Source: Zygaena filipendulae
Lineage: Eukaryota > Arthropoda > Insecta > Lepidoptera > Zygaenidae
DNA length: 64,000 nt
NCBI GenBank assembly: GCA_907165275.2
Contig: OU015652.1
Coordinates: 4,851,001-4,915,000, forward strand
Direction of reading: 5' to 3'
The notes under the pieces are model-generated. The model was not told the DNA's origin. It made no database searches and saw only the letters and a program-made list of their open reading frames with translations. The position numbers and the translations under genes are program-made. Positions within the stretch are counted from its first letter, which is position 1; every line of letters begins with the position of its first letter. Below, one piece after another: positions 44,664 to 56,093 of this stretch.

Positions 44664-46209
44664 TATAAATAAAAGTATTTGATATTTTTTACATACATGA
44701 TGTGATTTTAAACAAGGGGAAATTTTCAAGCCTTCAATATCCATGCTTAAATGTAAAGAATAAACATTCTTACCCGTAAAAACACTGACAAATCAGAGAG
44801 AAACCTTAACGTGGGTTGGCCGCAGGTGAATGAACTTTAAATTTAATTTGTCAACATGTCAACGAAAATACAATAGATAAGGATGTTGAATGACCCTTAA
44901 GGTGTTTTACGTCAGCGCCTCGGGACTGGCACGTGCTCAATTTTCAATTTTTTTAATTTCATCAAAATTTACGTTATTTTTAGACCGCGAATCGAATACC
45001 GAATATTTCAATACGTTAAACCTTACACCCTCTTTAAAGCAAACGTCATATTATGTTTAAATTGAGAAAGCGTATTTGATTTAATTTCGAGGGAAATAAT
45101 AGTTCTCAATTCAAATAGTTTTCCACACAGTTTGAGGTTATTATTCAAATTGTCTAACCTAATACAGATTTCAATTTGAAATCATCACAACACAATTGTC
45201 GCGGATACATTATCCAGCATAAATAGCGCTCAGTTTACCTACTCGTTGCACCAAAATGCACGCGGCTGCACCGATGCTGGTTGAGAATGTGTTTTTTATG
45301 TAAATTTCCATTTGGCCAGTTGATATTCGCGACCGACTGGATAAATTCACAACGAATCGTGTGTGACATTTAATTGACAAGTGAACAAAATGTGTAAATG
45401 CAGCGATGTTGTCGTCGCCAGACAATTTTCAGTGTACATCGGAGGTGTCCACTATGTGACCGAACCTGGGGCGATATACTATCAATGACTATTATTTGTG
45501 TATTATTTCAAAAACTTAAAATTATATTTTTTGAATCGTTCAGCTAAAGAGGTCAGGAGGTCAGTCCATCAGCGGCTGAATTTGGGGTGTGCTGAATCAA
45601 AATTTGTTTTATTCAGCATTTATTGTAGAGCGCAAGTAGGTGCACGTTTAAAACTGTGATATTAATATTCTGTGGTTGTTGGATCAATGTTTTATTGAGT
45701 CCATTATTATTTTGGTTTGATGGATCGCTACTTTTGTTGGTGCTGTTTACGCATATAGAGCCGTCTAGTATAGGCTATGTACGTATATGTGAAAATTTTC
45801 TATCTGTTCTTTGTTTTAAACTAATTATACTTCTTTATTATTTAATGTAGTTTGAAGTGGAGCTAGTCATGATAATTACTACTCTCTGGTGGGCTCATCC
45901 CGCGCACCTGTTGCCGGCAACGACTTTAACTAAAATTTAGCGGCAAACGTGTTTGTGTTACAAGCCCGCTTTTATAAGCGGTACTTACACATAATTCCTG
46001 AGTGGTTCAACTCCGGCCGATACAACGAATACGTAAACGTAATATTCATTTTACTCTATTAAATTTAAACATACTTTTTTGCCCCAATAAAAGAAACATT
46101 AAACATTAGACACATAAAAAGAAAGGATAGAACAAACGGCGGCCTTATTGCTAGAGGCACATTTTCCAAGACAACCTTATGGTGACAATGCATCTATCTA
46201 CTACCTTTA
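44664..46209. other. Non-coding DNA, nothing recognised
   Basis: AT-rich. Frames at 45210-45425 and 45656-45850 are unrecognised. Confidence 0.4.
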
Positions 46210-46496
46210 AAAGAGCAATTCTTGTATAAGATACTAATAAAGATATATCTATATACTCTGAATCTCAGAAACGGTTTCAACGATTTTAATGAAGTTTAGT
46301 ATGCAGGGGGTTCCGGGAGCGATTATTCGATCTAGCTAGATTTCATTTTTAGAAAACTTCGTTTTATCCGTGTTTTCAGGCAATGAAAAATGACTGTTTG
46401 TTACTGCTTTTTTACTTAACAACAGATGGCGCTACAAGCAACTTTCTCCGGGAGAATTTATCACAACGAGCGAAGCTCGGTCACCCAGATATTAGA
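46210..46496 (+). mobile_element. Dispersed Helitron-like repeat, fourth type
   Basis: 'ctctgaatctcagaaacggtttcaacgattttaatgaagtttagtatgcagggggttccgggagcgattattcgatctagctag', followed by 'cagatggcgctacaagc' and 'gagcgaagctcggtcacccagatatta'. I recall this line from many moth genomes. Classification as Helitron-derived is uncertain; boundaries approximate. Confidence 0.5.
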
Positions 46497-47317
46497 GTAC
46501 TTAAGTACAAAAAACCTAGGATGTTTTTCATTAAGAACGTGAAATAATAATTTATAATATTTATAATTTATTGTGGTTTCACATACATAAATATATGTAG
46601 GTGTATAGTTTTGAGCCTGTAATCTAAAATGTAGCTAAGCACAAGTTTAAAATCTGTAAGTTAAAATGTAGCTCAGTACCTAGATAACACAAAAAATGAG
46701 TGCCTCTTAATGTGTTCGTATACGTATATATGACTTTCCAATCTCTAAAAACCTATTACCTTCTTCGCGGCTGCACAGATATTTTGTAGCGCTGCCACGC
46801 TGTGCTTATGAAACAGCGGCTCTGTTACGGTCGACAGTTAAAACTTTCAGTGGATTGTTAGGTACATTGAAGCCAACTAAATAAAAGTCGGGGTTTTCAC
46901 TCAAGTCCCTTCCATGGGCGTCGCCTTTTCGCCGATTTTATGTTGCATGAGCAAAATAAAGTTGTAATTCCGGCGCAGGAAAATGTATATTACGCGGAAT
47001 CCTTAGAAGAATCCGGCTGGCGAGTAGAGTATAATGCGCGGATCTCTCAAGTGGCCCGGGGCTAGGCGAGGGTGGGGGCAGGCGCGACTTGAGTTTGTTA
47101 CATAAAAATCCCGTTATCGCGACTGAGATCGACAGATTACTTTCTTGTTAAGAGGATGAAAACAGGAGTTACTTCATTTTTCACAAGAAATAAAATAAAA
47201 ATTCTCACTTTCAAAAAGGTTGTTTTCATGAACGAGAGAAATGTAACGTTTATTTTCAACAAGAGTATGAGGTAAGGTTTTATATCGTCCTCTTTTTTAC
47301 AAAAAAATATTGTTTTG
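46497..47317. other. Non-coding DNA, nothing recognised
   Basis: Mixed composition, GC-richer at 46980-47095 ('gtggcccggggctaggcgagggtgggggcaggcgcg'). No ORF or repeat explanation. Confidence 0.4.
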
Positions 47318-47379
47318 TTCGTGTATGTGTAAATTCATAGTGTAAATATTTTTTCATTATGAATTTACACAAACACGAA
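47318..47379. repeat. Inverted repeat, 22-bp arms, 18-nt loop
   Basis: TTCGTGTATGTGTAAATTCA-TA and TATGAATTTACACAAACACGAA pair with a single mismatch. It could fold on either strand. It lies 318 bp from a second hairpin at 47698-47774. Confidence 0.7.
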
Positions 47380-47429
47380 TTCGGATGTTTAATCACTAAT
47401 AAGTTTATAACAATTTGATAAAGCATATC

Positions 47430-47595
47430 CACTTTTTCTCTACACATACACCTAGTCGAACTTGTTTGGATCCTCCAAAACCGTTTAATGAATTTAAGTG
47501 AAACTTTTAGGTTGCAATTTACGTTCTGGGTCGACTCACAAAACTTGCGAGTCCTTTTTTCAATTCACGCGAGTAAAACCGCAGACCGAGACTAG
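47430..47595 (+). mobile_element. Decayed Helitron-like element
   Basis: 'aaaaccgtttaatgaatttaagtgaaactttt' and 'ttcacgcgagtaaaaccgcagaccgaga', ending CTAG at 47592-47595. The 5' end is uncertain. Confidence 0.5.
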
Positions 47596-47697
47596 TATAT
47601 GCTGTTGTCCACGATTTTATGGTTAATTATTAATGATTAATTCATTAGTTCCCGGAAAATTTTTCGTATTGAACTATGGAAGCATTTAAGATCCCGT

Positions 47698-47774
47698 CTT
47701 TAAGGCACTATTGAAAATTTCGCTATGGCAATGCCTGTCATTCTCATAGTAAAATTCTCAATAGTGCCTTAAAG
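47698..47774. ncRNA. MicroRNA-precursor-like hairpin, 77 nt
   Basis: CTTTAAGGCACTATTGA near the left edge pairs with TCAATAGTGCCTTAAAG at the right edge. Inside, AAATTTCGCTATGGCAATG pairs imperfectly with CATTCTCATAGTAAAATTC, leaving a small loop. The long stem with scattered mismatches and total length suit a pre-miRNA, and the locus is intronic to a minus-strand gene. It does not match a microRNA that I know. A short palindromic transposon remnant is an equally good explanation. Strand of expression cannot be told. Confidence 0.3.
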
Positions 47775-49329
47775 TCAAGACATTCATAATAAAGAAATTC
47801 TTGCATTTTGTCATTTAATAATTTTTTTAGGTATTTCATTAGCGCGAAAGTCCAACGTTACCTTGTGGAGCACAAAACAACAGTGCGGTGCCTAACGCTA
47901 CGGCCTTTAAAATTCAATTAACACTGAGTACCTATACCTAATTTTAGTTGTTTTTCTTTATAATGTCTATTTTAATTCAACTCTCTTGCTGTCCGTACAC
48001 CAAAATGATTTCTGCCGCGGCGGCAAACACGCAATTTGTCCCCAGCGTTAAATCGACCGCAAACAAAACGGGTGGAGGCGCTGGCGTCGCGCCATCACTC
48101 ACCTGTGGTCACCCATGATAATGAGATGGGCCTATACTGTTCAACATATTAGACTGATTGCAATTGTGCTCCCGATGCGGACGGAGTTGAGTGAAAATAC
48201 CAGAATTCAATCGTAATCAGCCAGATTGGAATTGCGATACCTACTACTTTACTTTAATTGCCAATGTCAATTCATTTCAAGAAATTGCCAGAACGACGAG
48301 TAATTATGTGAAGCGTAGATATATTCCCTAATTTTAGAGCGTTACCCAAAACCTTCCAATACTTACGTGTTTCTCTGTGTGTAAAAAAGAGTTAAAATTT
48401 CGACTTTCATAACTCTTCATTTCAAAACTGACGATATTTCGATACAAACATCACCTCTCCATTAGGAGCTGAATTAAAAAAAAAAAACTTGCCTATTTAC
48501 TAAAAAAAGGAAAGTTTGTGGGGAAATTTATGTTTTTATATCATCCATAGTTTCAGCGGATAGTTGATGTTGAAAATAGGAACATTGAGATACAAGTATG
48601 TTATAACTTTTAAATTTCTATATTAAATTTTATAGTCTTGTTTTATTTTCTTTTACTTAAATATTAACTATTTTACTAATCTACTTGCTAAATAAGTTTG
48701 AAACAAACACAGATTATTATTTAAAAATGAGAAAGAAATTGGATCCAATTAAAAGTAATTGTCTTCTCAAAATATTAAACGGTTGTACAACTACCAAGGT
48801 TTTTATTATAATACCTAAAATATATCAAATGGATATTTTTAGGGGAGTAGAACCTATCATGATGAGTAAACTTGAATTTTTAGACTAAGATTTATTATCG
48901 TAGGTATATTAAATTAGATTTTTCAGTAGAAACCACACTGGAATTTCTACTAGGAAATTAAAATTTCTAAAGCTGTTTATGCAGCCCGCAGCCCGTTTAG
49001 AAATTTCGCCTATCCTTAACCAGGGTCTAATTACTTACAAGTCAAGTTTCATTGAAACTTGTTTCGTAGTTTTTTCGTGATACGTATTCATACATACGGA
49101 CAAACATACATAGATTTATTCTATTATTTAATAGGTATATAGTACGTAGGTATATTAGAATTTTAAAGTTTTTATATAAAGTTTATTAATAATATCTTTA
49201 GTCATTTGTTTTGTATCGCCACTATTAATTTGTCATCATTTATTTTAAGTACCCGCGTGAAACGTTTTAATATAACAACTTTTTTGCTGATATCCAATTT
49301 AAATGAAACAAAGCCTATATATTGCTTCA
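47775..49329. other. Non-coding DNA, nothing recognised
   Basis: GC-richer at 47995-48115 ('gccgcggcggcaaacacgc', 'gtggaggcgctggcgtcgcgcc'), otherwise AT-rich. No ORF or repeat explanation. Confidence 0.4.
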
Positions 49330-49420
49330 GGCTAAGTTAATTCACCTGTGAAAACCGCATGACAATCCGTTCAGTAGATTCAGAGATTATTGTGAACAGA
49401 CGTACAGACAGAAAAGAATT
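49330..49420 (-). mobile_element. Helitron-like internal fragment
   Basis: 'tcacctgtgaaaaccgcatgacaatccgttcagtagattcagagattattgtgaacagacgtacagacag' is the internal line of the type at 44510-44640. Both ends are missing. Confidence 0.5.
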
Positions 49421-50146
49421 TTCCAAACTTTTTGTAGTTGGTTTCTCTATTTTTATCGTCTTCTCTCAATTTTTGCCAAATATAGTCAATGTAAAGAATC
49501 GCGGATTCTACTTTTTTATTATAGTATAGCTTATAATTATATAGAAATCGCATATTTACAGTTAGAGATGAACAAACAGATGGCGCGACGGCAAATACAC
49601 ATAGTTAATTAATTATAGAAATAATATTGAGCATTCATGATTGTTCTAGTCAAGATAATATTACGTTAGTAAATTTATATAGTACATTAAATATGTAGGT
49701 ATTTAATCTACCTTCGAACCAACTTTGACGCTATCCCACAAGGGAATGTCGCAAAGAGATTTCCATGGAAGTGCCTTGGTTCTAAATTAACGAATAACGC
49801 TCTTCGGGCGTTAAGTTTTGCCCGGTGTAATTAACTTAGTCTTAGTAATTAAGATGGTTAATAAATGGGTACGCTATACAAGTCGCTCTGAGATATGCTC
49901 GGAATCCTTTAATATAGGTACACAACCGAAACAAGCGGGTGTATCTTGCTCTTAAATAGGCGTGTTAATGCGATACCAGGTAAGGAATCTTGTTAGTTCT
50001 ATAAGTAATATAGTGGGACAACAAGTCGCGACAGTTGTTCGAAATTACTTAAATGCGTACAAATTTCGTGTTACGAGCTGTTAAATACGCACGTGTCGTA
50101 CGTGGATTAGAATTGTTGTGGTGGGTTTTGAAATACTTTATGATAC
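49421..50146. other. Non-coding DNA, nothing recognised
   Basis: AT-rich. 'cagatggcgcgacgg' at 49579-49593 resembles the motif noted at 15306 and 46432. No gene seen. Confidence 0.4.
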
Positions 50147-50245
50147 AGCTGCTCCCCGCTGTTTCGTCCGCTTTAATTTCGAGGTTCTCGCGAGCTTTTG
50201 GAGTGAAAAGTAACCTATTGGCGATTTTTTCATTAAGGTACGATT
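50147..50245 (-). mobile_element. Helitron-like 3' fragment
   Basis: 'cagctgctccccgctgtttcgtccgctttaatttcgaggttctcgcgagcttttggagtgaaaagtaacctat' follows the minus-strand 3' half. CTAG has become CAGCTG-type, and the 5' end is lost. Confidence 0.5.
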
Positions 50246-51003
50246 ATTATACAGAGATAATTAATTATTCCCGTAAAATAATCTTTATAGTCCAATAATC
50301 TATAGACATAAGTAGATATAAGAATGTTACCAATAGGTAGGTAGGTATAGGACATGTCATCAGTACATTTTAAAAATTATGAAATCCATTAGCCATCTAG
50401 CGACGAGTAGTAAGACTAAATTACGCCTAACCTATTTTATTATTTAGTATCCAAAATAAAATCTATTACGGTTAGATTTCCGTTTATTAATTAATTATCC
50501 AAACTCCTTAAAAATTACATATCAGCGCCACGGTCGTCTGAATATGTTGGTACAATCTTGGCTGATTATTTTCTTAATTGGTATAAGTAATCGGTAATAA
50601 TTGAATTGTTTCCCGATACTAGTATATCGAATGATAGGTGTTGCGTTAATACGTGTATTGAAAACTGAACAATATTACTATCATCAGCTTGATGGAGTGG
50701 TTGGTTTCCATCCGGGAAATAATTACCAGTAGGTAGGTAGCACGCGCGGCCGTGCGTCCCACGGGTGGTCGCAGCGGAGAGTTATAATAAATAGCTCGCA
50801 GGTAGAGCGCATTACATCACGTGAGGAGATAGATTTAATCAAATTAATAACGTCATAATTAAATCTATAGGGATTTCTTGTACGTTATAATTATTGTAAC
50901 GACAACATACCTCTTTCACGACTCGTTAAATCAGAAGTGGGATAGTATAGCCGGCGTCACAAATATGCAAACACTTCTGACATTTCTGGTTGGGGATTCT
51001 GTA
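50246..51003. other. Non-coding DNA, nothing recognised
   Basis: AT-rich except 50725-50815 ('ggtaggtagcacgcgcggccgtgcgtcccacgggtggtcgcagcgg'), a short GC-rich patch of unknown role. Confidence 0.4.
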
Positions 51004-51234
51004 TCCTACTAATATTATAAACGCGAAAGTTTGTAAGTATGTATGGATGGATGGATGGATGGATGGATGGATGGATGTTTGTTACTCTTTCACGCAAAAA
51101 CTACTGGATGGATTTAAATGAAACTTTATCATAATATAGCTTATACATCAGATTAACACACAGGGTACTTTTTATATGGGAATCCCCGCGGGAACTCTGA
51201 AATTAACGCGGGTGAAACCACGGGGCACAACTAG
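51004..51234 (+). mobile_element. Intact Lep1-type Helitron carrying a (GGAT)n microsatellite, 231 bp
   Basis: Starts TCCTACTAATATTATAAACG. A GGAT/ATGG tetranucleotide repeat occupies 51042-51077, where other copies have a TTTG/ATGTTTGG tract. Then come 'tgtttgttactctttcacgcaaaaactactggatggatttaaatgaaac', 'cagggtactttttat', GCGGGTGAAACCACGGGGC and CTAG at 51231-51234, followed by T. Microsatellite birth inside this family is a known feature of lepidopteran Helitron-like repeats. Confidence 0.85.
51042..51077 (+). repeat. (GGAT)n microsatellite, about 9 units
   Basis: Uninterrupted GGAT/ATGG units within the Helitron at 51004-51234. Expected to be length-polymorphic. Confidence 0.85.
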
Positions 51235-51253
51235 TTATTTTTATAAGATTATA

Positions 51254-51529
51254 CTAGCTGCGCCCTGCGGTTTCACCCGCGTGAGTTTTGGAATTCCCGG
51301 AACGCCAAAGTTGCCTAATTTACTTCTTATAACATCAAAATAGGTCCTACCATTGCGGATATTCACCCGCGTGAGTTTCGGAATTCCCAACTTATTTTAT
51401 AAGAGCCTTCTCCTTACAATATTCAACATAATTAAATAAGAATTAGTGAAGTTGGTCCAGCTGTTCACGCGTGATACTGTGACCAAGGGAAATAGGGATT
51501 CACTTTTATATAATATCTAGTTTTCACAC
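51254..51529 (-). mobile_element. Helitron-like element, second body type, 276 bp
   Basis: CTAG at 51254-51257 then 'ctgcgccctgcggtttcacccgcgtgagttttggaattcccgg', 'aaagttgcctaatttacttcttataacatcaa', a repeated 'ttcacccgcgtgagtttcggaattccc', and 'ggtccagctgttcacgcgtgatactgtgaccaaggga'. It ends near 'ttatataatatcta'. It lies back to back with 51004-51234, 19 bp apart. Confidence 0.7.
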
Positions 51530-53592
51530 CCACTGAGTAGCTATATCATCGCTAAAATATAAGTTGAATTACACGTCTTATTAGCCTCTACATAATTATG
51601 AAAACTACTACTTGTGTAAGTACCCGGACCGGAATAAATATTATTTTATACTAGTCATTGCTGGCAGCAGCAATGTAAACAAACTCACCATTTAAATAAT
51701 TATTATATTCAGATTCTATTATGTGTTTGATATTATGAAGTAAATCTTTAGAGCTATAAACTAGCTATACCATTACATTTACCAACAAAACTATTAGCGC
51801 TGACTCGAAAGTATCGATACGTTTCCCCTATTGTTCGGAGGCACGGCAATATAAAAGGTTTGCAGTTCCCGCGCCCTTTCAATGATGACTTTTCAATTGC
51901 TGCCACTTTATTTACCTTTAACGAAAGGAGGTCATCAATAGGTTTCCACTGTGTCATTTCCCGTACTTCGCTATTTTTTTGTTATCGGTCCCTTAGTCGA
52001 AGCCTCTATCTAAGGAAGTGATTCGCTGAAACCACTTAATGTAGTATTGTATGAATCTGCTCTTTAATGCTTCACTGATAAACGACTTGTGATAACTTAC
52101 ACACATCTTTTTATACGAAGCTTTTTCGAGTGAAGCATTAACTACCTATATATAAATATGTATTTACGAGTATTTTATAAAAATAATAATTTTAAACTGA
52201 GATAGATTTGTATGCTGTTAGTTGATTTTAGAATTATTTTTCCTTTGATTCGTAAATGAAGATCTTTAACCAACAAAATGACCAACAAATTTTTTTTGCA
52301 AGTATATCGAAGAAGTTCTTAGTTAACTGAACACAATAACATTAAAAACAAAATTTGACACGATTTTACGAATCTGTGGATAACGCCATAGTGATTGCGG
52401 ATATCTAAGGTGAAACAAAACGCTATAGGTACTCAAAATTGTGTGTAACGGGGTTCGATTTTGTATTATCATCTGTGCAGTGCAGTGTTAGATAGTATAG
52501 AGACCGAGCTCTACACTTCGTACTCCCATCGGCATTACACAGACATTTTATATCTAGCGAATAACAGGGAACGTGGAAAAATATCCATCACTATTTCCTA
52601 TACCACTTCTCGCCGCAGACCCCGTAGGGGCTCCAATCTCTTACTAACGTGTAAATGGACATGCTGAAACACGGATGTATGGTTAGACATCGGATGCCTT
52701 GTTAATATAGCCGTAGGTATAACTTGAGTTCTGTGTATTCGTAAATAATAATAATAATAACAAAGCACGTATTGTGCGGAGGTTACCCTATTCCTACGAA
52801 CGATGGCATAGGCGGCCTATTTATTTTTTTAACGTTATCTTGATTTTATCAACTCATTATTTAAAAAAAAATAACATACATAATAATTAGAACATAACTA
52901 GAACATAGCCTGGTATCAAACTAATCAGAGCTTGTGTTATGGGAACCAGACAACTGATATAATACTTAAATACTTATGTAAGCATCCAAACTACTATTCA
53001 TCACTTAAATGTCCACCCTGAAGTGGGTAAGAGAAAAAAATTGTTTCTTGACAAAGAGTTCCCGAGGTAATTCCCCCAAAGAAATTCCTCCAAGGACAGT
53101 TTTTGTTCCAAGAACAGCTGGTTTTTAATTTGTTTTAAATCTCTAGTGTTTACTTTAGTTCAATATTTGTCATTAGGTATTTAACAAATGTAGAGTCAGA
53201 TAAATTTTCACAGTTTATCTACCTTTTGTAGATTCAAAATATTAATTATACCTATCATACAAAACTCGAGATTTTTTTTGTTTTATGAAGTGGTTATACC
53301 TAAATTTATATAGGTTATAAAAAAAAGTGTCACTAAAGAGAAAAGGAGCGATAACCAGGTGATTACGGGCGTTCCACTGGGAATTTAATCTCACTTTTCC
53401 TGATACGCGCGGTATTCCCAAACACGGGAATGCATTCTAGACCGCGAAACCCGTGGGAACTTGCCACCTGAACGCGATTCGATACCGCCCGGGCGTATCG
53501 AAAACTACTCGGTTTATTTCTGGCTATCTAATGCTTAAAAATAAAAAAATATACGGTGTCAGTTTTGAACTCAATTATTTTCGTAGTTTTCA
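51530..53592. other. Non-coding DNA, nothing recognised
   Basis: AT-rich. The patch 52440-52680 is GC-richer and open for 68 codons (52461-52667), without recognised domain. 53370-53515 is another GC-richer patch. Confidence 0.4.
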
Positions 53593-53749
53593 TCTATACT
53601 AAAAAAATAAATAAAGAGGGAACATTTGTATAAAAGAATGTTTGTAACGAATAAACTCAAAAACTACTGGACCAATAGTGACATATAGGGTACTTTTTGT
53701 CCCGAAATTTCTGCGGGAACTCCAAAATTAGCGCTAGTGAAACAGCTAG
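53593..53749 (+). mobile_element. Lep1-type Helitron, 157 bp
   Basis: Starts TCTATACTAAAAAAATAAATA. 'gtttgtaacgaataaactcaaaaactactggacc', 'tagggtactttttgtcccgaaatttctgcgggaactcc' and a decayed hairpin, then AG-CTAG at 53746-53749. Confidence 0.7.
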
Positions 53750-53972
53750 TCATAAATAAAATGGTTTTAATTTCAATCACTGCAGTGCGATTAATATACT
53801 GTTAACTGTTTTAAGTAGTATGACGGTATTTTAGACAAACTTTTAAATTAAAATTATTATGTACTTTAATACGTCTATTTGTCTATTTTTTAAGTTTACA
53901 GACTTCTGCAGATTAATAGGTAGGTAGGTATACATATTTTAAATACTAATAATACTTACTCCATTAAAAAAA

Positions 53973-54508
53973 AACCGGTCAGTTGCGAGTCAAACTCGCC
54001 CACCAAGGGTTCCTTACAAAGTGGGTATATATTAAAATCTACAAAGAGATTTGGTCACTCATCATGACCGCGCATCCCGTTGCTTGACCTCGATTACTGA
54101 TTACGTACAACTATTTTTTTATAATTTTATCAAAATAATGTACAGTTTTCAGATTTTTCCCTGTACTTGTAGTACTCGTATAAGATGATATTACTTGCCA
54201 AACATAGTTGTAGGTTAACGGTATGTTCCCCTAGTAGTTTTGATTCCCTTGACAGTGTCGAAATATACATTTTTTGCGGCTTAAATGACCCTTTTTTTAT
54301 GTTAACTTATAGGTATAGAAGCTTAGATAAATGATTTATCTAAGAATAGAAGTTTGATTTCTTCACAGCTTTAAATGTTTGTAGAATTTCAACTCGATAC
54401 CTCTACGCGTTCCGGAGATAAAGGGTCTCGACAGATACACAGACGGACAACAAAGTGATCCTTTTATGGTTCATTTTTTTCCTTTTGTGGCACGTTACCC
54501 TAAAAAAA
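53973..54508 (+). repeat. Decayed lepidopteran dispersed repeat (ACCGGCCAAGTGCGAGT type)
   Basis: The start 'aaccggtcagttgcgagtcaaactcgcccaccaagggttcc' corresponds to the widespread moth line beginning ACCGGCCAAGTGCGAGTC. The end 'acacagacggacaacaaagtgatccttttatggttc...cacgttaccctaaaaa' corresponds to its other end, as remembered. At about 536 bp it appears complete but much diverged. The element class is unknown to me. Confidence 0.5.
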
Positions 54509-55432
54509 CGGTGGTGTTAGTTTAATAATAAGGAAAGAAAGAATATTCATTTTTTAATTCTGTTTAAAATAATCTTAGAAAATATCTTTTTAACAAACGT
54601 CCAATCGGCGATTTATTAAGCTATCGTCATTTTCAAAGGAATTATTATACCCAGGTTCATATTAACAAAAGCGTTTGGTGTACCGCAAGATGCAGTTAAA
54701 CCTGGTACTGGTCGCCCCCGAGGGAGGGTGCCACGTGCTACCACTTACTACCTGAAGAACTTACACACATGAACTTTATTGCCAAGGTGTAGAGCTCCAA
54801 ATCCCGTGTTTTACCACTCTGTTTGCCTGTAATACTGCGGCGTCTAAGAGCTCAACTAGACTCAACTTTGCAGCGAACTAGGGTATGTTTACAAAAATTG
54901 TTACATGAACACTACTCGCAAGTGATTGTAGATTAAACATTAACAAATAAAATAATTTTCTAATTATTATTAAGTATAGAAACTAAATAATAATTAAGAA
55001 ATTCATCTTTATCGGTCGCGGCAGAAACTCAAACTAGCCAAAAACCACTTTTTAAAATAAGGAAAAAAAATGAAAACGTTCTTATTTCTCAATATACGAA
55101 GATCTTCACGGCATCCTTCACTGTATATTTATAATTATATAGTCCGACTTGCAATGCAAGTGCGTAAAGTTAGTAGGTATAGGAAAGCACAGATTTCTTT
55201 GGGAGCGAGTGTGACATGCGTGACGACCGAGAGGTTAAAAAAAAAAGAAAAACTGGTAACCTTTTTTTTGAAGTCGGTTAAAAATAAAATATCATTTATT
55301 ATTTACAACCGTACTTTCTTTTATTGTTAGTATGTTAAAAAGGTAAAGTCAAAATTAATTTGTTGTCTACTATGTAAATAAGTTTTCACAAAGTAGCGGT
55401 TATTTCTACCTGTGATTTTTCTTCTTTAGGCA
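54509..55432. other. Non-coding DNA, nothing recognised
   Basis: AT-rich. 'ccttttttttgaagtcggttaaaaa' at 55260-55284 is a minus-strand terminus of the repeat noted at 26675. A patch at 54680-54760 is GC-richer. The 86-codon frame 55070-55330 is unrecognised. Confidence 0.4.
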
Positions 55433-55447
55433 ACCGCTAGGTGGCGC
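55433..55447 (+). promoter_or_regulatory. CTCF-like site
   Basis: ACCGCTAGGTGGCGC fits the insect CTCF consensus RCCRCTAGRKGGCGC at every position, as I recall it. CTCF is a zinc-finger protein used in chromatin boundaries. The site may lie in a dispersed repeat, so occupancy cannot be assumed. Confidence 0.4.
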
Positions 55448-55800
55448 TACATTTTTTATACATCGCACTATGGTTTTGTTAGGGGCAATATGTGAAGATA
55501 ATGAATTACAAAGTTCCACGTTGGACTTAAGATTTGAATGAAACTTTTTTTGTTTTAAAAAATTTTTTGAAGTGGCCGCAACATTGCAAAATGCATTCGG
55601 CCCTAAAATTCTTGAATTCTTTATAGTTTATACTTTATTCTCTTCTATTGGAATACCTTTTTCAATTTATCAATTTTATCTGGGGGCACGGCAGTGCCCC
55701 CGCCAAGATGAGCCAAGCGAAGCGGGAGCACTACCTATCATTTCTCGAAGCGCTTCGTCGTTTATTTAACTTTTATAACTTGGGTTTGGATTATACCAGA
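55435..55800 (+). repeat. Probable dispersed repeat with GGGGGCAC-GTGCCCCC hairpin
   Basis: A perfect 8-bp stem with 4-nt loop at 55682-55701 is followed by 'cgccaagatgagccaagcgaagcgggagcac' and 'cgaagcgcttcgtcg'. I recall these as belonging to a common noctuid-type repeat. Ends not located. Confidence 0.4.
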
Positions 55801-56093
55801 GAGTGTTGTCAATAGCGGAATTATCAAACATATAAAGTTTTAATAGCATAGCTCTTATACTTTAGATTTTATTGATATCTAAAAAACCCTGATTTCGTCA
55901 CTGACTTACTGAAGATCATCACATTCTTAGGGTATTTTCTAATGTCCTAGAAAGCTAAAATTTGGCAAGTAAGTCACAAACAACAAAAAAATTATAAAAC
56001 TTGTAACTTTTATCCGCCAACCCCTTTAACTAGGGGATGGAAGTTTGTACGATAATTCCGCAATTTTGACTTACAAAAAGAAATATAGTCCCA
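55801..56093. other. Probable dispersed repeat, unclassified
   Basis: 'aaaaccctgatttcgtcactgac', 'ctagaaagctaaaatttggcaagtaagtcacaaac' and 'aactaggggatggaagtttgtacgataattccgc' are lines I recall from lepidopteran repeats. It abuts the foldback element at 56094. Confidence 0.3.
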
